Of a stretch of 64,000 nt of DNA, positions 58,017-64,000 are shown piece by piece. The notes under the pieces were generated by a model, which saw only the letters and a program-made list of their open reading frames with translations, did not search any database and had not been told where the DNA came from. Each line of letters starts with the position of its first letter. The first letter of the stretch is position 1. The translations under genes were made by a program, and so were the position numbers. Origin of the DNA: Aureimonas psammosilenae (lineage in GTDB: Bacteria > Pseudomonadota > Alphaproteobacteria > Rhizobiales > Rhizobiaceae); NCBI RefSeq assembly GCF_009176975.1, contig NZ_WEZG01000011.1, positions 95,182-159,181 of the forward strand. The letters run 5' to 3'.

Positions 58017-58640
58017 CTACTCCCAAGCCTTCGACCATTCGACGTTCCTGAAAAGCTCCGGCAGACCGGCGATCTGCTTGAAGCGGAGCACCTCGTCGGC
58101 ATCCATGCCGACCTCCTTCGCGACTTCCTCATCGGCCCACCCCTCGCGCAGAAGGGTGACGACGATGTCCCGCATCGGCTCGACGCCGTGGACGCCGCGG
58201 GCGCGGTTGTGGCGGATCGTGGAGGCGATCCGGTCCTTCGCGTTGTTGCGCTCCGTCCGGATCGCGGTGACCGGCAAGTACCCCTTCACCCGCTTGCGGA
58301 CGGTCGAGCTTTCCTTGCCGACGCGGTGCCGGTGAAAGCCGTCCACGACGACCACGCCGTCGCCCTCCGCGCAGGCGACGATCGGCTGCGTGTAGCCGTC
58401 GGCCTCGATCGAACGGCGCAGGAGCCGCATCTCCGGCGGCGCGACCGTGTTGGGGTTGTAGCTGTTGCCACGGATGGTGTCGGACCGGACCCAGGTCACC
58501 AGGTCCACCGGCTCCTCGCGGAAGGGCGACGAGCTGTGCAGGATCGCCCGTACGGCGTTCAGCGTCTCGACGGCCTGGTCGAGCGGCATCGCGCCGATCG
58601 CCGCGGCGATGTTCTTCGCCTTCTCGATGATCTGATCCAT
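58017..58640 (-). CDS. ParB/Srx-domain protein, IbrB-like
   Basis: 207-residue protein with a ParB N-terminal (sulfiredoxin-like) domain: TIRGNSYNPNTVAPPEMRLL, EADGYTQPIVA, VVVVDGFHRHRV, then a helix-turn-helix-like segment (VTLLREGWADEEVAKEVGMD). ParB-domain proteins paired with DUF3440 PAPS-reductase proteins are the IbrB partners of IbrA, known in E. coli and many phages. Here the pair is separated by one 96-residue gene. Function in phages is not established; IbrAB affects gene expression in E. coli. Confidence 0.85.
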   Translation of the reverse strand: MDQIIEKAKNIAAAIGAMPLDQAVETLNAVRAILHSSSPFREEPVDLVTWVRSDTIRGNSYNPNTVAPPEMRLLRRSIEADGYTQPIVACAEGDGVVVVDGFHRHRVGKESSTVRKRVKGYLPVTAIRTERNNAKDRIASTIRHNRARGVHGVEPMRDIVVTLLREGWADEEVAKEVGMDADEVLRFKQIAGLPELFRNVEWSKAWE

Positions 58641-58641
58641 C

Positions 58642-58932
58642 TTACAGCCCCTTTCCCGGCAGATCGCCGTTCCTGACCGCCTCGGCGACGCCGCGGGCCT
58701 TCTCCAGGAGCGCGGGCTCTTCCTCCATCGGCACCCAATGACCCGCGATGACGAAAGCGTGGGACGCCATCTCGAAGGCGTAGGGAACGCCGCCGCGGAT
58801 CGCCGCGACCGTGTCGTCGACGTTGCTGCGGGCTTGGACGGCCTCGGGGACCTTCATCCAGGGCTCGCCGGTGTCGATCCGCTCCTTGGCGTCGAGGAGA
58901 GCCTCGATCGCCTTTTCCTTCGTCCACGTCAT
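58642..58932 (-). CDS. 96-residue protein between IbrA-like and IbrB-like genes
   Basis: Starts MTWTKEKAIEALLDAKERID in an ATGA overlap with the IbrA-like gene and ends one base before the IbrB-like start. Soluble, helical. Its fixed place between the two suggests a shared function, by inference. No family recognised. Confidence 0.65.
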   Translation of the reverse strand: MTWTKEKAIEALLDAKERIDTGEPWMKVPEAVQARSNVDDTVAAIRGGVPYAFEMASHAFVIAGHWVPMEEEPALLEKARGVAEAVRNGDLPGKGL

Positions 58933-60146
58933 AGGGCTGCCGCCTTCTCCTTCAGCGCCCGGACGCGGTCGACGTCCTCCTGCGCGAATCCGAAACTGAG
59001 GGATTTGCCGAGGTCCTGCTTCAGCAGGCTGATGGCGACGCGCCGCCAGCTGGGGACCATCTTGCGGTTCTCGAGCGCGGGCTCGCCGGCGTCGGGCCAC
59101 GCTTCGAGCGCGCAGCCGTTCTTCGCCCACCAGCCCTGGAACACGGCGATGCGGCGGTGGTAGACCGAGCGCAGACCCTCCGGCAGCGTCTGGACGAGGA
59201 AGTCGCAATACTGCCGCCACGACGAGAACGCCGGCGGCAGGCCCGTCCCGCCCTGGTAGCCCAAGAACTTTTGGCCAGCGTAGTAGGCGGCGAAGTTCGC
59301 ACCCTCGACCCGCTCGACGATCTTCGCCCAGGTCTCCGGCTCGATCTTGTGGAAGAGGTCCAGTCCCTTCCGCTGATCGTCGCCGTAGGGTTGGCAGATC
59401 CGCATCTCGGAGAACGGCATGCCGGTGAGGTACATGAGGTCGTAGAGGCGGTTGTAGCTGAGGCGCCGGGTGCCGACGTACTTCCAGAGGTCCTCGAACC
59501 GCCAGTCGTAGATCGAGAAGAAGGACACGGCCCGGGATCGGGCGTGGCTGCGGGCGGACCACTGGACACCGTTCCACGCGCACTTCTTGACCTTGTCCTG
59601 CTTCTTGACGGCCTTCCACCGGTTGAGGCTCTCGTCCGACCGGATGCCGACGAGGCAGGCCACCGACCCGCCGCCGGCGACGTGCTCGTTGAAGAGCGGG
59701 ACGAACTGCTCGAACTCCATTCCGGCGCGGAACCACGGGAACTCGGCCGGGTCGGACACGACGCCGGGCGCATCGGGCAGCGGTCGGATCCAGCGGTCGC
59801 GGGCGTCCGGATCCCAGCACGTCCAGTACGGGTGCGTCGCGCTCGAGGCGTTGCGCAGGTTCAGCGGCAGGCAGATCCAGTGCGGCCGCACCTCCGGCAT
59901 CGCCATGACTTCGTGGACGTGCTCGATCGTCGCCGCGTATTGTCCTTCGAGGTCGATGAACAGGACGTCGACCGGTACGCGGCCCAGCTCGCGGGCGACT
60001 TCGAGCGTCAGGTGCGTCAGGACGGTGGAGTCCTTCCCGCCCGAGAACGACACGCAGACCTTGTCGAAGTTCTCGAACGCGAGCCGGATGCGCGCCTTCG
60101 CCTCCTGGTACACGTCCGTTCCGAAATACCGCTTCTCGCTGCCCAT
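58929..60146 (-). CDS. PAPS-reductase family protein, IbrA-like (DUF3440)
   Basis: 405-residue protein of the adenine-nucleotide alpha-hydrolase superfamily. The PP-loop is CVSFSGGKDSTVLTHLTLEV (residues about 30-50). DUF3440 features follow: FIDLEGQYAATIEHV, WTCWDPDARDRWIRPLP, CLVGIRSDESLNRW and a cysteine-bearing IYDWRFEDLWKY region. Start at 60146 (MGSEKRYFGTDVYQ) has AGAGGG upstream. DndC of phosphorothioation systems is a distant relative, so thiol or sulfur chemistry on a nucleic acid is possible but unproven. Confidence 0.88.
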   Translation of the reverse strand: MGSEKRYFGTDVYQEAKARIRLAFENFDKVCVSFSGGKDSTVLTHLTLEVARELGRVPVDVLFIDLEGQYAATIEHVHEVMAMPEVRPHWICLPLNLRNASSATHPYWTCWDPDARDRWIRPLPDAPGVVSDPAEFPWFRAGMEFEQFVPLFNEHVAGGGSVACLVGIRSDESLNRWKAVKKQDKVKKCAWNGVQWSARSHARSRAVSFFSIYDWRFEDLWKYVGTRRLSYNRLYDLMYLTGMPFSEMRICQPYGDDQRKGLDLFHKIEPETWAKIVERVEGANFAAYYAGQKFLGYQGGTGLPPAFSSWRQYCDFLVQTLPEGLRSVYHRRIAVFQGWWAKNGCALEAWPDAGEPALENRKMVPSWRRVAISLLKQDLGKSLSFGFAQEDVDRVRALKEKAAAL

Positions 60147-60174
60147 CGAACCCTCTCGCCGGACCTCCGGCGTT

Positions 60175-60213
60175 GTCGATCTAAGATATACACAATCGTC
60201 GATCATAGATCTA
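60175..60213. promoter_or_regulatory. Third, weaker operator-like sequence before the IbrA-like gene
   Basis: Minus strand reads TGTAGATCTATGATCGAC then TGTATATCTTAGATCGACA, sharing GTAGATC, ATATC and the GATCTA/TAGATC inverted repeat with the paired palindromes at 56329 and 57062. It lies 30 bases upstream of the IbrA-like start. Resemblance is partial. Confidence 0.4.
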
Positions 60214-61680
60214 CAGCTTTCTTCCGCCGACGAACGACATCAGACGGTCCTTCGCGTTCGTCCGTCCTTCCCTGTCGAGACCCTGCCGGAACGCCGCGAG
60301 CGCCCCGCCCTTCGTCGAGTGGTTCTCGAGGATCCGCTCGTCGATCGAATCGTTGCAAACGATGGATACGAGAGTCGGCCGGCGGGTCTGCCCGATCCGA
60401 TGGAAGCGATCCTCGGCCTGAAGCCGGTTCGAGTACTTGAAGCCATCGGCGTAGAAGAACGTCCACGCGCACTCGACGAGCGTCAGCCCGTGCCCGCCGG
60501 AGTCCTGGGTCGCGAGAAGGAACCGGTGCCGGCGATCGCGCCAAGCCGCGAGGTTCCGTTGACGGACCGCGTCAAGGTAGCGTCCGTCGTAGATCGTCGC
60601 GCAGTCCGGATCGCCGGTGCGCTCGACGAGGGCGGCCGCGATCTGGTCGGCGGCCTTCTTGTACTTCGTCCAGATCACGACGGGTTCGCCGTCCGGAACC
60701 TGGTCGACGGCGGCCAGGAGCGTCGCGACCCGATCGTGTCCGACGGGCCCGCCGCCGATCGTCGCGATGCCGGCGGTGATCCGCTGGAGCGCTCCGAACA
60801 GACGGAACATCGCGATCGACGCGGACGAGCCGAAGAAGTCGTCGACAGGCCGGTCGAGGATCATCTCGCGCTTCGTCAGTTCGTAGAGATCCGACTGCTC
60901 CGGCGTCATGTCGAAGCGACGCTCGACGAAGACCTTGTCCGGCAGGTCGAGGCAGTCCTCCTTGCGGACCTGGAAGACGTACGGCGCGACGTTCCCGACG
61001 AGGGCCTCGACGTTCCGGTAACCGACGACGTGGTTCGTACGGACCTCGACCCGCCTGCCGGAGTGAGGCAGGACCTTCCTCTCGCACCGGTACCGGACGT
61101 GCGCCTGCTCGAAGCTCCAGAAGCTGCGGTATCCGAGGATCTTCTCGGAGAGGAAGCGCATCTGGGCGAAGAGATCGACGAGCCCCTGCGTCAGGGGCGT
61201 GCCGGTCATGACGAGCCGGTAGCGGCAGACGGACGCGATCTTCGTCAGCCGGTCCGTCCTCTTGGCCCTCGGGCCCTTGATGTACGTCGACTCGTCCACG
61301 ATCATCATCGACCGCTCGTCGACGTGCCGGGCGAGCTTCAGCGTCACCGCGTCGGACTGCCCGACGCTCTCGATGCCGAAGACGATCCAGGACGCCCGGA
61401 GGATGTCCTCCTCCCTCGACGCCGAGGTGAGGACATGGACGTCCTCGGCCGTCGCGGTCGTGTGCTTCAGGATCTGCTCGACGATCGTCTGCCGGAGCGC
61501 GCAAGGGCAGCCCCACCACACCTTGTCGATGGCGGCCTGGCGCATCTCCGCGAGCATGATCGCGGTTAGGGACTTGCCGGTCCCCATGTCCATGAAGAGA
61601 CCGCCGACGCGGGACGGCGCGATCTTCTCGACCGCCGCACGCTGGTGCAGCATCGGTTCAGTGGTCGCGCAGATCCGCAT
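60211..61680 (-). CDS. SNF2/DEAD-like superfamily II helicase
   Basis: 489-residue helicase. Motif I DMGTGKS (31-37), motif II DEST (129-132), motif III MTGTPL (about 160), and in the C-terminal lobe motif V-VI ATQDSGGHGLTLVE and QAEDRFHRIGQTRRPT. This is the compact phage-type SNF2 protein lacking accessory domains. GGGAGG precedes the ATG. It lies between the IbrA-like gene and the 364-residue unknown, with a 23-base overlap with the latter. Confidence 0.92.
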   Translation of the reverse strand: MRICATTEPMLHQRAAVEKIAPSRVGGLFMDMGTGKSLTAIMLAEMRQAAIDKVWWGCPCALRQTIVEQILKHTTATAEDVHVLTSASREEDILRASWIVFGIESVGQSDAVTLKLARHVDERSMMIVDESTYIKGPRAKRTDRLTKIASVCRYRLVMTGTPLTQGLVDLFAQMRFLSEKILGYRSFWSFEQAHVRYRCERKVLPHSGRRVEVRTNHVVGYRNVEALVGNVAPYVFQVRKEDCLDLPDKVFVERRFDMTPEQSDLYELTKREMILDRPVDDFFGSSASIAMFRLFGALQRITAGIATIGGGPVGHDRVATLLAAVDQVPDGEPVVIWTKYKKAADQIAAALVERTGDPDCATIYDGRYLDAVRQRNLAAWRDRRHRFLLATQDSGGHGLTLVECAWTFFYADGFKYSNRLQAEDRFHRIGQTRRPTLVSIVCNDSIDERILENHSTKGGALAAFRQGLDREGRTNAKDRLMSFVGGRKL

Positions 61681-62752
61681 GGATACCTCCCGACAGAGGC
61701 GTGGCGGACAGGGCGGTCGGCTGGCCGAGGACGACCGTCTCGCCCCCGACCTCGATCGTGACGAGGCTCTCCGCGAGCTTGGTCGCCGGACTGGAGATCC
61801 AGAAGCCGAACTGCTCCGCGAGATCAAGGACCTCGTTCGCCGACGTCGCCGGCACCCGCATGTACGGGCTGTCCCAACGGGCGCCCGGCAGCGACTTCAC
61901 CGTGTCGAAGATGTCGTCGGACCGCCGCCAGCGGAACAGGAACGCTCTCCCCCTCGCCGCCGCGAGGAGCTTGCGCGGAGGATCGCGCTCGAAGCCGCCG
62001 GACTGGACGAGTTCGGCGACGGTCGGCTGGGGGAGGATCGCCGAATAGCCGAGCGCGAGGACCTCGAGCGCGATGCCGGCGGCGACGGCGTCGTGGGAGA
62101 CGGGCGAGCACCCGCAGTCGAACATCCAGTGCATCCCGCCCCAGCGGAAGCCGATGTCCTTGATCGCGTCGATGAACGTCTCGCACTCCTTGCGCGACGT
62201 CGAGAGCCGGACCTCGCCGGGGACGTGGAGGATCTCGACGGACGAGATCGGCTCCATCCCCGCGGGCCTGACGACCGTGGGTCCGTCGACGACGGGTTCG
62301 ATGCGCGCCTTCCGGCCGACTTCCATCATGTGGCGCCGGACCGCGGCGACGTCCGGATCGCGGTCGCGGATCGTGTCGATCCAGAAACGGGACTCCGACT
62401 TCGCGAACACCTTGGACACGCCCGCCTCGAAGTCGCCCTCCTCGTCGTTCCGCTCGAGGTGGTCACCCTCGCGGACCTTCTCGACCGCCGTGGCATAGCC
62501 GGCGCGGATCCGCTCGGCCCAGACGATCTGCTTTTCCGTTCCCTCGAGCGCCGGCAGCTCCCAATCCGCGGCCTGCTCCCTCGCCGCGGCGAGTTCGGCC
62601 TCGCGCTTCTTCTCCAGCTCGGCGCGATAGCAGTCCTCGCAGTCGCGCCGATCGGCGATCCACTCTGCCTTGCGCTCGCGATCCCGGCGGGAGCCGTAGA
62701 CCTGCACGTGGCCCTCGCAACCACATCTGAAAACAACGGACACGTACGACAT
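61658..62752 (-). CDS. 364-residue protein, first gene of the leftward operon
   Basis: Start at 62752 (MSYVSVVFRCGCEGHVQVYG) with GAGG five bases upstream. Two cysteine pairs near the N-terminus (CGCEGH and DCEDCYRAEL) suggest a zinc ribbon, followed by a long Arg/Glu helix. The rest is alpha/beta with no motif recognised. Position just before the helicase and overlapping it suggests they act together, perhaps in replication or recombination. Confidence 0.7.
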   Translation of the reverse strand: MSYVSVVFRCGCEGHVQVYGSRRDRERKAEWIADRRDCEDCYRAELEKKREAELAAAREQAADWELPALEGTEKQIVWAERIRAGYATAVEKVREGDHLERNDEEGDFEAGVSKVFAKSESRFWIDTIRDRDPDVAAVRRHMMEVGRKARIEPVVDGPTVVRPAGMEPISSVEILHVPGEVRLSTSRKECETFIDAIKDIGFRWGGMHWMFDCGCSPVSHDAVAAGIALEVLALGYSAILPQPTVAELVQSGGFERDPPRKLLAAARGRAFLFRWRRSDDIFDTVKSLPGARWDSPYMRVPATSANEVLDLAEQFGFWISSPATKLAESLVTIEVGGETVVLGQPTALSATPLSGGIHADLRDH

Positions 62753-62793
62753 TACGACCTCACCACGAGGCAGCCACATGGCTGCGTGCGGCA

Positions 62794-62822
62794 AACATCG
62801 GAGGACAATATGAAGAAGTCAA
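62794..62822 (-). promoter_or_regulatory. Candidate promoter of the leftward operon
   Basis: On the minus strand, -35 TTGACT (62822-62817), 17-base spacer, -10 GATGTT (62799-62794), about 40 bases before the first start codon at 62752. The -35 matches sigma-70 in five of six bases; the -10 is poorer. Confidence 0.5.
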
Positions 62823-62830
62823 AACGGCTT

Positions 62831-62850
62831 ACGTAACTTGCAAGTTACGT
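62831..62850. promoter_or_regulatory. Perfect 20-bp palindrome upstream of the leftward promoter
   Basis: ACGTAACTTGCAAGTTACGT is its own reverse complement over 20 bases, centred about 20 bp upstream of the candidate -35. Likely a dimeric regulator site. Confidence 0.7.
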
Positions 62851-62878
62851 TTAGAATCCAATTCCAAGAAATCTGTAG

Positions 62879-62898
62879 ATGTCGGCGATCGCCGACAT
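62879..62898. promoter_or_regulatory. Second perfect 20-bp palindrome
   Basis: ATGTCGGCGATCGCCGACAT, perfect over 20 bases, centred 48 bp from the first palindrome. Different sequence, so a different protein or a different role is likely. Confidence 0.65.
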
Positions 62899-62905
62899 GC
62901 CACGC

Positions 62906-62972
62906 CTTTCCCGATCGGGAAAGAAATGGCGAAATATGATCGACAAGGAGCTGAAACTTCCCGATCGGGAAG
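62906..62972. promoter_or_regulatory. Two TTCCCGATCGGGAA operators spaced 50 bp
   Basis: CTTTCCCGATCGGGAAAG (62906-62923, perfect) and CTTCCCGATCGGGAAG (62957-62972, perfect) share a 14-bp core and are centred exactly 50 bp apart, close to five helical turns. This is expected for a repressor that loops or binds cooperatively. The surrounding 62753-63150 region contains no gene I can support. Confidence 0.7.
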
Positions 62973-63150
62973 GACGACGCCGGAGCAGCGGCCTAAAAAA
63001 AGCAAAATCCATCCTGGGCATAATCGCCGCCCAGCCGCTGTACTCCGACCTTCAGAGCCGCGTCGCGAAGTCGGAACCTCACTGGCTTGCAACACCGATA
63101 AGAAATCACAGGTATGTTTGCAGCTTCCGGAGGTCCTATTGAGTCGCCGT

Positions 63151-63605
63151 CTATACGCGGTCGCAGATATCGTGCGCGTCGTCGGCGGTGATGCTTTCCA
63201 GCACCACCATGTGCAAGTCGATGGAGGTCATCCGGCCCGCGTGGCGTCTGCGCAGCGCTTGAATCTCGAGAGCGCCTTCCGCATTGGCGGAGGTGACCGA
63301 GCAGATGGTGTCCAGTTCCTCCGCTAGCGCTGCCTCGTCGAGGAGGCCGCTCGCGGTGTCGCGGATGACCTCCCAGCCGCTCCGAAGAACACGGAGTGCC
63401 ACGAGGGCGGCGATGGCCGCATCCATCTGGAGGACGCCCGTCAGGACCGCGCCGACGAGGTCCACGAGAACACCCGCGGACGTTACGGTTTCGGCCATCA
63501 GGTGCTTACTGTCGGAGCCAAGCGCCGCAGACCACAGCACGCGGCCCTGCCTGATGAGGATCAGGCTCCAGAACGTGTTGAGGGCCGTGGCGAACGAACC
63601 CGGCG
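63151..63605 (-). pseudogene. CDF metal transporter fragment, both ends lost
   Basis: Reads ATALNTFWSLILIRQGRVLW, then SKHLMAETVTSAGVLVDLVG, LRSGWEVIRDTASGLLDEAA and a partial cytoplasmic domain (LRRRHAGRMTSIDLHMVV). This is the second half of a cation diffusion facilitator, from helix 4 onward. The helix-5 metal motif HxxxD is HLMAE here. About 100 N-terminal residues and the last 25 or so are missing; it stops at TAG soon after HDICDRV. Remnant, not functional. Confidence 0.8.
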
Positions 63606-64000
63606 GTGGCCTTAGGCGCGATGGTCAGTCCGTCGCAGGTCGGTGCTCGCGTGCTCGAGATGGCCGGGCGCGGGCGGCACCACCCGCTCTGGACGATGCG
63701 TGCCGCCGTCGCGCTGACCGCCGCGGGCGTCTGCTCGCTCGCCTTCGACCTGCTCCCGGTCGCCGCGGCCATGGTGTTCTACGGAGCGGGCAACGGCATC
63801 CTCTCGATCGCCTGCGGCACCGTCCCGCTGGCCCTGTTCGGACCCGAGGCCCATGCCTCGGTCATGGGGCGGCTCGCGCGTCCGGCCCAGGTCGCCCAGG
63901 CCTTGGCGCCGACCGCAGGCGCAGCGATCATCGCGTACGCCGGGGTCGCAGCGACGCTGTACGTCCTGACCGCACTCGCCGCAGCTTCGGTCTGCCTGGT
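63606..64000 (+). pseudogene. MFS transporter fragment without N-terminal half (continues past window)
   Basis: The frame gives VALGAMVSPSQVGARVLEMA, HHPLWTMRAAVALTAAG, VFYGAGNGILSIACGTVPLA, FGPEAHASVMGRLARPAQV: the second half of an MFS transporter. An in-frame TGA lies upstream near 63574, and no N-terminal half is found. It meets the CDF fragment head to head at about 63605. The 3' end lies outside the window. Confidence 0.75.

Larger units (their letters stand above)
42263..63150. mobile_element. Integrated element without virion genes (satellite, defective prophage or genomic island)
   Basis: About 21 kb from the tRNA-Val 3' end to the truncated transporter genes. It carries integrase, homing-type endonuclease, AAA+ ATPase, metallophosphoesterases, SNF2 helicase, an IbrAB-like pair, Dam remnant and many small overlapping genes in two opposed blocks meeting at about 51.6 kb. 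Extensive ATGA/GTGA/TGATG overlaps are phage-like. No capsid, portal, terminase, tail, lysis, relaxase or secretion gene is seen. The right boundary is uncertain and may lie beyond the window. Confidence 0.75.

Noticed and set aside
62879..63142. 87-codon plus-strand frame starting inside a palindrome
   Set aside because: No ribosome-binding site, it runs through both operators, and the translation has no recognisable pattern. Treated as non-coding control region.
62753..64000. Right attachment site (copy of the tRNA-Val 3' end)
   Set aside because: Searched by eye for TTCGAGCCCGTCATCGCCC and its parts; nothing beyond chance matches.

Overview
The window looks like the chromosome of an alphaproteobacterium of the Hyphomicrobiales (Rhizobiales), high in G+C. 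This rests on the DivK-PleD pair, the short alphaproteobacterial prolyl-tRNA synthetase, RNase J, the rhizobial topA-rnr-DUF983-rpmG order, and a complete 14-gene Nuo operon. No 16S gene is present, so genus and family are not fixed.

Layout. (1) 1-8.5 kb, + strand: end of dprA, then topA, rnr, a DUF983 protein, an MFS transporter and rpmG with its terminator. A convergent 59-residue gene overlaps the dprA end. (2) 8.5-11.6 kb: divK-pleD (cell-cycle and cyclic-di-GMP signalling) on the minus strand, divergent from a DUF3572-HAD pair. (3) 11.6-19.5 kb, minus strand: dnaE, an unannotated 28-codon membrane peptide gene, the overlapping proS-lolC-lolD operon and a DUF1467 gene, with a candidate small RNA at about 19.1 kb. 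(4) 19.6-38.3 kb, minus strand: nuoA to nuoN, then birA and rnj. A GFA-family gene sits between nuoC and nuoD and an Uma2-family gene between nuoD and nuoE; NuoE has a long disordered tail. (5) 38.5-41.8 kb: an XRE regulator, a luxR-luxI quorum-sensing pair with a small downstream gene, a SHOCT-domain protein and an HNH protein. (6) 41.9-42.3 kb: tRNA-Asp (GTC) and tRNA-Val (TAC).

From the 3' end of tRNA-Val to about 63.1 kb lies an integrated mobile element. It has a tyrosine integrase at the tRNA end, an AP2-HNH endonuclease, a rightward accessory module (AAA+ ATPase, two small ribbon-helix-helix-like proteins, three metallophosphoesterases, unknown genes), and a long leftward operon starting near 62.8 kb (SNF2 helicase, IbrA-like PAPS-reductase protein, IbrB-like ParB protein, several small HTH and unknown proteins, a broken Dam methylase). 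No capsid, terminase, portal, tail, lysis or conjugation gene is visible, so it looks like a satellite, defective phage or genomic island. Paired 17-bp palindromes occur before two leftward genes, with a weaker relative before a third. Four perfect palindromes lie upstream of the leftward promoter, two of them identical at the core and exactly 50 bp apart.

The element shows decay: the dam gene carries an in-frame stop, a 24-bp tandem duplication and a frameshift, and two other genes look frameshifted. At 63.15-64 kb, fragments of a CDF metal transporter and an MFS transporter stand head to head, both without N-termini. No copy of the tRNA-Val end was found on the right, so the right attachment site is lost or outside the window.
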